Positions 1-8,052 of a stretch of DNA of 38,876 bases are shown one piece after another (positions within the stretch are counted from its first letter, which is position 1; each line of letters opens with the position of its first letter). A program made the translations under genes and the position numbers. The notes beneath the pieces are model-generated. The model ran no database searches, had not been told where the DNA came from, and saw nothing but the letters and a program-made list of their open reading frames with translations. This stretch comes from Actinacidiphila bryophytorum (GTDB lineage Bacteria > Actinomycetota > Actinomycetes > Streptomycetales > Streptomycetaceae), in the NCBI RefSeq assembly GCF_016916835.1, contig NZ_JAFFIX010000041.1, positions 1 through 38,876 on the forward strand, written 5' to 3'.

Positions 1-1
1 C

Positions 2-154
2 GACACGGGGTCGCCGTCCTTCGGTACGGGTGGGGTGCCTGGCGCGGGCGATGCCGGCTCCGCGTACGACACCGGTTCGCAGTCCTTCCGTAGCGGCGAG
101 GTGCCGTCGGCGGGCGATGCCGGTTCGCCGTATGACACCGGGTCGCAGCCCTTC
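2..154 (+). repeat. 66-bp in-frame tandem repeat
   Basis: Two full 66-bp units (2-67 and 68-133) and the start of a third (from 134) encode a 22-residue period. Each unit begins DTGS, has a phenylalanine two or three residues on, and the full units carry a GDAGS motif near the end. The array runs off the left edge, so its full copy number is unknown. It lies in the cytoplasmic, low-complexity N-terminal part of the protein. Confidence 0.85.
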
Positions 155-1459
155 GGGACCGCCGACTTCCCGCCCGGGGTGCCGCGGCCCAGCGAGCCGT
201 CCTTCCCCGGCGGCGAGGACGCGCCGAACGCGCCCTTCGGGCCGACCACCGGCGGCACCGGGTCCATGAACGTGCCGCCGGTCACGCCGGAGGCGGCCGG
301 GCCGCCCGCAGGCCCCAACGGCTTCCGCCCGCCCGCCCCCGGACCGCGCGGCGGCGGCCCCGGCGCCTCGGGCGACACCCTGGTCAGCGGCATCCCGACG
401 GTGCCGTCTGGCGCCGCGCGCGGCCCGCGCCAGGCCGCCCCCGCCCCGGCTCCGGCCCCGGCCCGCAGCGAGTCCGCGGAGAAGCCCGCGGCGGCGAAGG
501 CGGCCAAGCCCGCCAAGAAGGGCCGCTCCAAGCCCGTGCTGCTGGGCGTCGCCGTCGGCGGCGTCCTGGTCGTGGCCTACGGCGCCGGGCTGCTGATGAA
601 CCACGCCGATGTGCCCAAGGGCACCACCGTGCTCGGCACGGACATCGGCAACCAGAACCGCGAGACCGCCGTCAAGATGCTCGACACCGCGCTCGGCGAC
701 CGCGCGACCGCTCCGATCCAGCTCACCATCGGCGGCAAGAAGCAGACCCTCAAGCCGTCCGTGGCGGGCCTGGCCATCGACACCGACGCGACCGTGCGGC
801 AGGTCGCGCACGCCGACTACAACCCGGTCTCGGTGATCGGCTCCCTCTTCGGCGGCAGCCGTACCGCCGACCCGGTCTTCGTCATGGACGAGGACAAGCT
901 CAAGGCCGCGCTCCAGACGCTGGCCGGAACCGGTGGCGGCGGCACCGACGCGATGGTGCGGTTCGAGGACCACAAGGCCATAGGCGTGCCCGGCACCCCG
1001 CGCAGGACGCTTGACCTGGTCGCGGCGACCGCGCAGGTCGAGGCCGCCTACCGCACGCGCGCCGAGACCGGCACCGACGCGGCCGTCGTGCTCAACGCGG
1101 CCACCGCGCCGCCGAAGGTCTCGCAGGCAGAACTGGACAAGGCCGTCAACGGCTTCGGCAAGGCGGCGATGTCGGGCAAGGTGACGGTGCGGGCCGACGC
1201 GGCACACACCATCGACTTCAACAAGACGGTCCCGCAGTTCCTGACGATGGTGGCGACGCCCGACGGGAAGCTCGCCCCGCACATCGATCTGGACACCCTC
1301 AAGGGCCTGTACGGGACGAAGTTCGACAAGGTTCTCATCAAGCGCGCCGACGGCTCCAAGACCCCCGTGACACCGGACGACGTGGCCAAGGCGCTGATCA
1401 AGGCGCTCGGCGCCACCGACCCCGCGGACCGCACGGTCACCCTGCAGAACGTGGTGTGA
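2..1459 (+). CDS. Membrane-anchored protein with YoaR-like putative peptidoglycan-binding domain (5' partial)
   Basis: The frame is open from base 2, so the gene starts upstream of the window; the GTG at 35 is only an internal codon. The visible N-terminus is a long Gly/Pro/Ser/Ala-rich cytoplasmic region with a 22-residue tandem repeat, then a Lys/Ala-rich basic stretch (bases 480-530), one transmembrane helix (about bases 535-600) and an extracytoplasmic part. That part begins with VLGTDIG and fits the PG_binding_4 (YoaR-like) family, with two related lobes; no VanW domain follows. A structural role at the cell envelope is inferred. The stop lies 6 bp from the end of the convergent kinase gene, leaving no room for a terminator. 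Family call is fairly sure, function is not. Confidence 0.85.
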   Translation, partial: DTGSPSFGTGGVPGAGDAGSAYDTGSQSFRSGEVPSAGDAGSPYDTGSQPFGTADFPPGVPRPSEPSFPGGEDAPNAPFGPTTGGTGSMNVPPVTPEAAGPPAGPNGFRPPAPGPRGGGPGASGDTLVSGIPTVPSGAARGPRQAAPAPAPAPARSESAEKPAAAKAAKPAKKGRSKPVLLGVAVGGVLVVAYGAGLLMNHADVPKGTTVLGTDIGNQNRETAVKMLDTALGDRATAPIQLTIGGKKQTLKPSVAGLAIDTDATVRQVAHADYNPVSVIGSLFGGSRTADPVFVMDEDKLKAALQTLAGTGGGGTDAMVRFEDHKAIGVPGTPRRTLDLVAATAQVEAAYRTRAETGTDAAVVLNAATAPPKVSQAELDKAVNGFGKAAMSGKVTVRADAAHTIDFNKTVPQFLTMVATPDGKLAPHIDLDTLKGLYGTKFDKVLIKRADGSKTPVTPDDVAKALIKALGATDPADRTVTLQNVV

Positions 1460-1465
1460 GCCCGG

Positions 1466-2704
1466 TCAGCGCGGTGCGAGCCCCGTCAGCGGCACCGTCG
1501 CGCGGAGCGTGAAGCCGCCGTCGCCCGCCCGGCCGGTGGCCAGTGTGCCGCCGGCCAGGGCGAGGCGCTCGGCCAGGCCCGTCAGGCCGTTGCCGTGGCC
1601 GTTTCTGTGGCTCTTGCCGTGGCCTTCGCCCTGGCCGGCGGGCGCGGGACCCCGGCCGTCGTCCGAGACGGTCAGCACCGCCCGCCCCGCCGCCCGGTCC
1701 AGCGTCACCGCGCACACGCACAAGGTGGCGCCGCTGTGCCGTACGACGTTCGTGGCGGCCTCGCGCAGCGCCCAGGCCAGTGCGCCCTCCGCGTCCCGGT
1801 CCAGGCCCGGCAGCAGCTCGGGGACGTGCAGGCGCAGGCTCACTCCCGCCCCGGCCAGCGCCGCGCGCACCGCGGCCGACTCACCTGCCAGCGTCGGCCT
1901 GCGGTAGCCGGTGACGGCCTCCCGCACGTCGACCAGCGCCTGCCTGCTGACCTTCTCGATGTCGGCGACCTGCTGCGCCGCCTCGCCGGGCCGGGCCGGC
2001 AGCATCCGCCCGGCCAGCTCGCTCTTGAGCGCGATCAGCGACAGCGAGTGCCCCAGCAGGTCGTGCAGGTCGCGGGCCAGCCGCAGCCGCTCCTCGGTGG
2101 CGGCCAGCTCCGCGACCGTACGCCGGGCCTCCCGCAGTTCCTTCATGGTGCGCACCAGCTGCGTGACGCCCAGCATCGAGAAGCCGCCCAGCAGCGCCGG
2201 CACCACCAGCGACGGGTACAGCTCGCCCGGCGGATCCAGCCACGCGCCCATCCCGGCCAGCAGCACCGTCACGGCGGGCACCGCCCAGCGCGACCTGGCC
2301 GGTTTCAGCGCGGCCCCGCAGGAGACGGCCACGTACACGAAGAGCACCAGCCAGTCCTTGCCCAGGCCCGCGGACAGGGCGAAGGACAGGGCCAGCTGCA
2401 CCCCGATGCCGGCGCGGACCCAGGGCTGCGAGGGCTGGAAGCCGGCCCGGCTCGGGGCGAAGACCACGGCCAGGTAGGCCGCGACGAAGCCGGCCAGGCC
2501 CACGCCCGCCAGGGCCGAGACGGCCGGCGAGTAGTCGCCGCCGAAGAGGTCGCCGACCGGTGAGGCCATGTAGAGCAGCCACACGGCGATCCACAGCAGC
2601 CGGACCAGCGTCTGCTTGCGGCCGTCCGGCGCCGGCCCGGCGGCCGGCCCCTGCTCTGCCGGCCGCAGCGCCTCGTACCGCCGCAGCGTCGCCTCGACGC
2701 TCAT
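1466..2704 (-). CDS. DesK-type sensor histidine kinase
   Basis: 412 residues. The N-terminal half holds about five hydrophobic segments (membrane sensor). It is followed by the HisKA_3 dimerisation box DLHDLLGHS, with the phospho-accepting His near residue 213, and a HATPase_c domain with an N box (REAATNVVRHS) and G1 box (SDDGRG). Between the G1 and G2 boxes is an unusual Gly/His-rich insert. ATG at 2704 is chosen because it has GGGAGGAG upstream and 31 bp separates it from the permease; the frame is open further upstream but without good signals. It is the third gene of an ATPase-permease-kinase operon. The expected partner regulator does not follow it; the DesR-like gene at 8053 is the best local candidate. 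Confidence 0.93.
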   Translation of the reverse strand: MSVEATLRRYEALRPAEQGPAAGPAPDGRKQTLVRLLWIAVWLLYMASPVGDLFGGDYSPAVSALAGVGLAGFVAAYLAVVFAPSRAGFQPSQPWVRAGIGVQLALSFALSAGLGKDWLVLFVYVAVSCGAALKPARSRWAVPAVTVLLAGMGAWLDPPGELYPSLVVPALLGGFSMLGVTQLVRTMKELREARRTVAELAATEERLRLARDLHDLLGHSLSLIALKSELAGRMLPARPGEAAQQVADIEKVSRQALVDVREAVTGYRRPTLAGESAAVRAALAGAGVSLRLHVPELLPGLDRDAEGALAWALREAATNVVRHSGATLCVCAVTLDRAAGRAVLTVSDDGRGPAPAGQGEGHGKSHRNGHGNGLTGLAERLALAGGTLATGRAGDGGFTLRATVPLTGLAPR

Positions 2705-2735
2705 CGGCCCCGCTCCTCCCTGCCGCCCCGCGGCC

Positions 2736-3476
2736 CTACGCCTTCCTGGTGTCCTTGCGGTACAGCCACGCGGCCGTACCCGCGAAGAGCGCCAGGTAGC
2801 AGACCAGCACACCGACGTCCTTGCCGTGCGGTGCGTCGCCGAACTCCACGGCCTGCCCCAGCGCCGCGTAGGCGCGGCCCGGGGTGTACCCGGCGAGCGT
2901 CTGCAGCCAGTCGGGGTAGGCGGTGAAGGGCGCCCACAGGCCGCCGAGCGCCGCCATCGCGAAGTAGCACAGCATGGAGATCGGCCGGGCCACGTCCGCG
3001 GTGGCGACGTAGCCGATGGCCACCCCGAGCGCGGCGAAGACCATGCTGCCCGCCCAGGTGCACAGCAGGATCGCCGCCCACTGCCAGGCGTCCAGGCGCA
3101 CGCCCTTGACCGCCGCGCCCAGCACCAGCACGATCACGATCGACGGCAGGCTCACCGTCGCCGCCGAGGCGATCTTGGCCGTCACATAGCCGCGGCCGGG
3201 CAGCGCGGTCAGCCGCAGCTGCCGCACCCAGCCCTTCTCGCGCTCGCGGGCGATCCGCTCGGCATTGCCCATCAGGACCGCGGTCATCGCGCCGAGCGCG
3301 GCCATCGCCACCATGTAGTAGGCGACGTACGTCAGGTTCGCGCCGTCGAGCTTCTTGGACTTGTCGGTGCCCGCGGTGATGAGCAGGAACAGCATGCCCG
3401 GGTAGAGCACCGAGAAGAACATGAACTTCCGGTTGCGCAGGGTGCGCACGATCTCCAGCCTGACCAGGGTGTTCAT
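2736..3476 (-). CDS. ABC-2 type transporter permease
   Basis: 246 residues with six predicted membrane helices in the usual ABC-2 layout: one near the N-terminus (FMFFSVLYPGMLFLLIT), two in the middle and three toward the C-terminus. Its ATG overlaps the ATPase stop codon as ATGA (3473-3476), which implies translational coupling. In families of this kind the permease dimer forms the export path for a drug, peptide or lipid; the substrate cannot be read from sequence. The basic C-terminus (YRKDTRKA) fits a cytoplasmic end. Paired with the ATPase and a DesK kinase, it resembles actinobacterial stress- or drug-responsive export operons. Confidence 0.93.
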   Translation of the reverse strand: MNTLVRLEIVRTLRNRKFMFFSVLYPGMLFLLITAGTDKSKKLDGANLTYVAYYMVAMAALGAMTAVLMGNAERIAREREKGWVRQLRLTALPGRGYVTAKIASAATVSLPSIVIVLVLGAAVKGVRLDAWQWAAILLCTWAGSMVFAALGVAIGYVATADVARPISMLCYFAMAALGGLWAPFTAYPDWLQTLAGYTPGRAYAALGQAVEFGDAPHGKDVGVLVCYLALFAGTAAWLYRKDTRKA

Positions 3477-4462
3477 CGCTTGCCCGCCTCGTCGTCCGCC
3501 GCGCCCGCTGCACTTGCGCCCGCGGCGGTCGCCGCGTCGGTGATGGCCAGGAAGGCCTGTTCGAGGCCGAGCCCCGCGACCTCCAGGTTGCGCGGGTAGA
3601 GGCCGAGGCCGTACACCGCGTACGTCGTGGCGTCCGCGTCGTCGGAGCGGATGCGGACCGTGGGTCCTGTGACCTCCAGGCCCACCACGTGCGGCAGCGC
3701 ACGCAGCGCGGCCTCGTCGACGGTGCCCTCCAGGTCGAAGGTGATCCGCCGGGCGCCGGCCCGCGCCTTGATCTCGGCCGCGGTGCCGTCGGCGATCAGC
3801 CGGCCCTGGTGCAGCACCAGGACCCGGTCCGCGATCGCGTCGGCCTCCTCCAGGTAGTGCGTGGCGAACAGCACGGTCCGCCCCTCCTCGACCTGGCCGC
3901 GCATCGTCGCCCAGAAGGCCTGCCGGGCGCTCACGTCCATGCCGACGGTCGGCTCGTCCAGCACGATCAGGTCGTTGGCGCCGGCCGTGGCCAGGGCGAA
4001 GCGCACCCGCTGTTCCTGGCCGCCGGACAGCTTGTCGACCATCCGCGCCCCGATGTCGGTGATCCCCGCCGCGGCCAGCACCTGGTCCACCGGGTACGCC
4101 CTGGGGTGCAGGTCGCACGCGAGCCCGACCAGCTCCCGTACGGTCACCTCCTCCATCAGCCCGCCGCTCTGCAGCATCGCCCCGACCCGCCCCTCGGCGA
4201 TCGCCTGCTCCGGGGTGCGCCCGAACACCCGCACCGCCCCGCGGTCGGCGTTCTTCAGCCCGAGCAGCAGGTCCAGCGCGGTGGACTTGCCCGCCCCGTT
4301 CGGCCCGAGCAGGGCCACCGTCTCTCCCGGGTGCAGTTCGAGGCTCAGGTCGGCCAGCGCCCGCACCTCCCCGTAGCTCTTGCTCACCCCGGTGAAGCCC
4401 ACGACGGGCACCCCCGCTCCCGCGGTTCGCCCCGTCGTGCCGTTCGTCGCTGTCACTGTCAT
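3473..4462 (-). CDS. ABC transporter ATP-binding protein (ABC-2 exporter)
   Basis: 329 residues. Walker A GPNGAGKST lies near residue 55, the signature LSGGQEQR near 145, and Walker B LIVLDEPTVGMD follows, with the switch His in FATHYLEEAD. The C-terminal third is the DrrA-type extension seen in exporters of the daunorubicin-resistance group. ATG at 4462 is the first start after the divergent promoter region. First gene of the leftward operon; a perfect inverted repeat lies 60 bp upstream. Substrate unknown. Confidence 0.95.
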   Translation of the reverse strand: MTVTATNGTTGRTAGAGVPVVGFTGVSKSYGEVRALADLSLELHPGETVALLGPNGAGKSTALDLLLGLKNADRGAVRVFGRTPEQAIAEGRVGAMLQSGGLMEEVTVRELVGLACDLHPRAYPVDQVLAAAGITDIGARMVDKLSGGQEQRVRFALATAGANDLIVLDEPTVGMDVSARQAFWATMRGQVEEGRTVLFATHYLEEADAIADRVLVLHQGRLIADGTAAEIKARAGARRITFDLEGTVDEAALRALPHVVGLEVTGPTVRIRSDDADATTYAVYGLGLYPRNLEVAGLGLEQAFLAITDAATAAGASAAGAADDEAGKR

Positions 4463-4521
4463 GCGCTCAGCTTCCCCGGCCGCCCGGCCCGCCCGGCAGT
4501 GCCTCAGGTCGTGACTTCCGC

Positions 4522-4535
4522 ATGACAGATGTCAT
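4522..4535. promoter_or_regulatory. Inverted repeat ATGACA-GA-TGTCAT, likely operator
   Basis: A perfect 6-bp dyad with a 2-bp spacer in the 180-bp gap between the leftward ABC/kinase operon and the rightward phosphatase gene. Its position, 60 bp upstream of the ATPase start, fits binding by a NarL/DesR-type dimer. The assignment to a particular regulator is inference. Confidence 0.5.
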
Positions 4536-4642
4536 ACGGGTGCCGTACGCGGACGCGCCGCCGGCCCAGGTCACCGCGCGTCACGGGGTGTCACCCCACG
4601 ACAGGCGGCCAGGTGCGGCGATCGGCGTAAGAATGGGGAGAA

Positions 4643-7600
4643 ATGGGGCGGGTGCCGAACGAGGCGGGTGATGAGTGGATGGCTGCCGGACCCGGCAGGC
4701 CGGAGCAGGACGCGGCGGGCGCCGTAGCCGGCGGGCCGGACCAGGACGCTGCGGACGCGGTACGCGGCGGGCCGGATCAGGACGCCGCCGACGCCGTACG
4801 GCTGCGGCTGCTCCAGGAGGCGGAAGGGCTCGGCGAGGCCGACCTGCTGCGGCTCGCGCTCCAGCAGGCCGTCGCCGCGCTCGGCGGCTACGGCGGCCTC
4901 GCCCACCTGCGCGCCCCCGCCGACGGCGCGCTGCGGCTCGCCGCCGCCAACGGGCTTCCCGAGCCACTCGCCCGGCGCTGGGACGACCTGCCCGCGGGCG
5001 CCCCCACGGCCCCCTGCGGCGCCGTGGCGCACCTGCGGGTGACCTGGGACCGCACCTGGCCCGCCGGGGACACGGAGGGCGGCGAGGACGTGCCAGGCGT
5101 ACCCGCCGGGGGCGTGCTCGCCGTGCCGCTGCTGCTCAACGGCGACGCCGTCGGCGCCCTGTCCGTCCTCACCGGCACCGCCCCCGGCGACGGGCGGCAG
5201 CGCTTCCTGACCCGCCTCGCCGAGGTCGTCAGCGGCCGGCTGCCCCGCGCCCGCGTCTGGCGCAGCGGCTCCACCCCCTGGTGGCAGGAGCCGATCGGCA
5301 CCAGGGAACAGGTGATGCAGCAGATCAGCGTCGGGAACTGGAGCTGGAACCTCGACAGCGGGCTGCTCGACATCGACGAGGTGACCGGCGGTCTGATCAG
5401 CGCCGCCGGGCTCGACGCCGGCACCTGGGACCACAGGATCGAGTCCTGGATGGAGCGCATCCACCCCGACGACCGCCCCGGCGTCCAGGAGTCCATCGAG
5501 ACCTCGCTCGCCACCGGCCAGCCCTACGCCGTCGAATACCGGGTGCTCGACCGCGAGGGCGCCATCAGCTGGCTGGAACTGCGCGCCACCTTCGAACACG
5601 ACGACACCGGCCGCCCCGTGCGCATGGTCGGCACCGCCTGGAACGTCACCGCCCGCCGCAGCAAGCTCGCCTGGCTCGTCGGCCTGCTCGAACTGCACCC
5701 CGACCCCATCCACGTGCTGTCCGCCGAGAACCGCGTCGAATGGGCCAACCACGCCGCCCGCTCCCTCGGCGGCGGCGCGGGCGCCGAGATGATCGGCCAG
5801 ATCCCCTGGGAGAAGCAGCCCAAACTCGCCGGGCAGGGCATGCCGGAACTCCTCGCCAGGGCGCGGGCCGCACCCGGCGCCCCCGTCACCACGGAACTGA
5901 CCTACTACGAGGAGCCCAGCGGGCGGCTCGCCTCCTGGACGGTACGCGCCGTCGAGGTCGGCGGCCACGTCGCCACCCAGATGGCCGACATCTCCGAGCA
6001 GAAGGCCGCGGAACAGGCCGAGGCAGAGCGCAGCCGCCGGATGACCGAGCTGAACCAGGCGCTGATCCGGGCGCTCGGCACCCGCGAGGTCGTCGACGCC
6101 ATCACCGAGCACGTCATGCCGATGGTGTCCGCGCAGGGGCTGATCGTGCAGGACCTCACAGGAACCGCGCCCCGGCTGGTCGCCGCCACCGGATACCCGG
6201 CCGAATTCCGCGCGGAACTGGAGGCCCCCGGCTGGCCGCAGCGGCTCGCCGCCGCCACCGACACCGCCGCCCCGCGGTTCTTCTCCTCGCTCGCCGACCT
6301 CGACGCCCAGTGGCCGCGGCTCGCCCCGCTGGCCCAGCACGGCGGCAGGGGCGCCTGGGCCGTGCTGCCGCTCATCGTCGGCGACCGCAGGGTCGGCTCG
6401 TGCATCATCAGCTGGCCCGAGCCGCACGAGTTCGCCGAGCACGAGAAGACGCTGCTCGGCACCGTCGGGGTGATCATCGCCCAGGCGCTCGGCAAGGCCC
6501 GGCTCTACGAGGAGGCCAGGCGCCGCGCCGAACGCCTGCAGAAGGAGCTGCTGCCCGGCGAACTCCCGCACACCGTCGCCGTCAGCAGCGCCTCCCGCTA
6601 CCGGCTCGCCGCGGGCGAGGAGGTCGGCGGCGACTGGTACGACACCATCCCGCTGCCCGGCGGCCGCACCCTCGCCGTCATCGGCGACGTCAAGGGCCAC
6701 GGCCTCGAACAGGCCATCGCCATGGGCATCATCCGGCACGCCGTCCTCACCGTCGCCGCCCTCGACCTGCCCATCGACGAGATCATGGCCCACCTCAACG
6801 ACGTGGCAGGCCGCCTCGAACCGCTCACCGCCACCTGCATGCTGGTGCTCTACGACGCCACCACCGGCACCTGCCGGGTCGCAGGTGCAGGGCACCCGGC
6901 GCCGATCCTGGTCAGGCCGGGCGGCAAGGCCGGCGAGATCTGCCTGCCCCCGGGGCAGCCGCTCGGCCAGGCGCAGGTCCCCGCCCCCGTCACCGAGGAG
7001 GAACTGCCGGAAAGCAGCGTCGTCGTCCTCTACAGCGACGGCCTGCTCGAAGGCGCCGGCCGCGACCCGGAACAGCTCGCGGAACTCGTCACCCGCTACA
7101 CCGCGAGCGCTCCGCTGCCCGCCGACGAGGACCGCAGGGCGCCCTGGCTCGACCTGCTGTGCGAGACCATCAGCGGCCAGCTCCCGCCCGACCCGCACCG
7201 GCAGGACGACGCGGTGCTGCTCGCGCTCGCCATCGGACGGGTGCCCGTCGACCGCATCGCCGCCTGGGACCTGCCCTGCGCCCCCGAGTCCGCCCGGCGC
7301 GCCCGCGCCCTGGCCGCGGAACGCCTCACCGAATGGGGCCTGGCCGGCCTCACCGAGACCGCGACGCTCGTCGTCAGCGAACTCATCGGCAACGCCGTAC
7401 GGCACGCCGTCGGCATCGGCACGGACGTCGCGGACGACGTCGACGGGCTGCTGCGGCTGCGGCTGCTGCGCCTCACCGACGACTCCGTCACCTGCGAGGT
7501 CTACGACGGCTCCCAGGCCACCCCGCGGGTACGGCACCCGCTGCTGGACGACGAGTTCGGCCGCGGTCTGCAACTCGTCGCCGTCACCGCCCAGCGCTGG

Positions 7601-7654
7601 GGCACCCGCTACACCGAGGGCGGCAAGTGCATCTGGGCGCGGATCGCACTGTGA
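4643..7654 (+). CDS. GAF-PAS-GAF-SpoIIE phosphatase with C-terminal HATPase domain
   Basis: 1003 residues. Order: three 12-residue repeats (P-D/E-QDAA, residues 20-55); a GAF-like region (about 60-215); a clear PAS domain with PAC tail (about 230-335, motif WMERIHPDDR); a second PAS (about 345-455); a GAF domain (about 470-620); a linker helix ending LQKELLPGELP; a PP2C/SpoIIE phosphatase domain with GDWYDT near 662 and a later YSDGLLEG; and an RsbW-like HATPase (VVSELIGNAVRHA near 915). Such proteins dephosphorylate anti-anti-sigma factors in partner-switching control, and the HATPase may act as a kinase. No STAS or sigma partner is nearby. ATG 4643 has GGGGAG very close and a TAAGAAT box 8 nt upstream, so it may be leaderless; ATG 4679 is an alternative. 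Confidence 0.93.
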   Translation: MGRVPNEAGDEWMAAGPGRPEQDAAGAVAGGPDQDAADAVRGGPDQDAADAVRLRLLQEAEGLGEADLLRLALQQAVAALGGYGGLAHLRAPADGALRLAAANGLPEPLARRWDDLPAGAPTAPCGAVAHLRVTWDRTWPAGDTEGGEDVPGVPAGGVLAVPLLLNGDAVGALSVLTGTAPGDGRQRFLTRLAEVVSGRLPRARVWRSGSTPWWQEPIGTREQVMQQISVGNWSWNLDSGLLDIDEVTGGLISAAGLDAGTWDHRIESWMERIHPDDRPGVQESIETSLATGQPYAVEYRVLDREGAISWLELRATFEHDDTGRPVRMVGTAWNVTARRSKLAWLVGLLELHPDPIHVLSAENRVEWANHAARSLGGGAGAEMIGQIPWEKQPKLAGQGMPELLARARAAPGAPVTTELTYYEEPSGRLASWTVRAVEVGGHVATQMADISEQKAAEQAEAERSRRMTELNQALIRALGTREVVDAITEHVMPMVSAQGLIVQDLTGTAPRLVAATGYPAEFRAELEAPGWPQRLAAATDTAAPRFFSSLADLDAQWPRLAPLAQHGGRGAWAVLPLIVGDRRVGSCIISWPEPHEFAEHEKTLLGTVGVIIAQALGKARLYEEARRRAERLQKELLPGELPHTVAVSSASRYRLAAGEEVGGDWYDTIPLPGGRTLAVIGDVKGHGLEQAIAMGIIRHAVLTVAALDLPIDEIMAHLNDVAGRLEPLTATCMLVLYDATTGTCRVAGAGHPAPILVRPGGKAGEICLPPGQPLGQAQVPAPVTEEELPESSVVVLYSDGLLEGAGRDPEQLAELVTRYTASAPLPADEDRRAPWLDLLCETISGQLPPDPHRQDDAVLLALAIGRVPVDRIAAWDLPCAPESARRARALAAERLTEWGLAGLTETATLVVSELIGNAVRHAVGIGTDVADDVDGLLRLRLLRLTDDSVTCEVYDGSQATPRVRHPLLDDEFGRGLQLVAVTAQRWGTRYTEGGKCIWARIAL
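4700..4807 (+). repeat. Three 36-bp in-frame repeats
   Basis: Three 36-bp units encode a 12-residue period (P-E/D-QDAA-G/D-AV and two or more further residues) at the N-terminus of the phosphatase. They lie before the first GAF-like domain, in what should be a flexible region. Confidence 0.8.
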
Positions 7655-7701
7655 CCTGTTCGGCGGGTGCCGGGCGGCAGCCGCCGTTCGTTGGGCCGGG
7701 T

Positions 7702-8028
7702 ATGACCCACGCACCCCTGCCCATTCCCGTCGCCGCCGCGCTGGAAGCCGCCAACGCCGGGGCCGTCGAGGACTTCCTGCACGCCTTCGCCGACGACGGC
7801 GCCGTCGACGACTGGGGCCGCGAGTTCCGCGGCCGCGACGCCATCCGCCAATGGAGCGACGCCGAGTTCATCGGCAAGCAGGTCAGGCTCGACGTCACCG
7901 GCTGCCGCACCGAGGGCGACACGACCACCGTCAGCGCCCAGGTCGGCGGCAACGGCTACAACGGCCCCTCCGACTTCGCCTTCACCGTCCGCGGCGACCG
8001 CGTCGCCCTGATGCGCATCACCGGGTGA
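7702..8028 (+). CDS. SnoaL-like (NTF2-fold) protein
   Basis: 108 residues. The pattern is that of short SnoaL-like polyketide-cyclase-fold proteins: an N-terminal helix pair (LEAANAGAVEDFLHAFADDGAVDDWG), the REFRGRDAIRQWSDAEF segment, then a run of beta strands ending in RVALMRITG. The fold often makes a small-molecule pocket, but no catalytic residues can be assigned. ATG at 7702 lies 47 bp after the phosphatase stop, so co-transcription is plausible. The same frame is open through the whole phosphatase gene because of GC bias, so the true gene is only this 3' end. Function unknown. Confidence 0.8.
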   Translation: MTHAPLPIPVAAALEAANAGAVEDFLHAFADDGAVDDWGREFRGRDAIRQWSDAEFIGKQVRLDVTGCRTEGDTTTVSAQVGGNGYNGPSDFAFTVRGDRVALMRITG

Positions 8029-8039
8029 ACGCAGCTCAC

Positions 8040-8045
8040 TAGGCT
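8040..8045 (+). promoter_or_regulatory. -10 box TAGGCT of a leaderless promoter for the response regulator
   Basis: TAGGCT ends 7 nt before the ATG at 8053, the spacing expected when transcription starts at or next to the start codon. No good -35 is visible. It suggests that the regulator is transcribed on its own and not only from the phosphatase promoter. Confidence 0.45.
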
Positions 8046-8052
8046 GAGCCCC

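Noticed and set aside
4675..7701. Plus-strand frame upstream of the SnoaL-like gene, open through the phosphatase gene
   Set aside because: Arg-rich translation without motifs; only the part from ATG 7702 has protein-like composition.
4571..7714. Very long open frame on the minus strand opposite the SpoIIE phosphatase
   Set aside because: It is a mirror of the high-GC coding strand; its translation is Gly/Ala/Val/Asp-rich with no domain, while the plus strand has clear GAF, PAS, SpoIIE and HATPase motifs.
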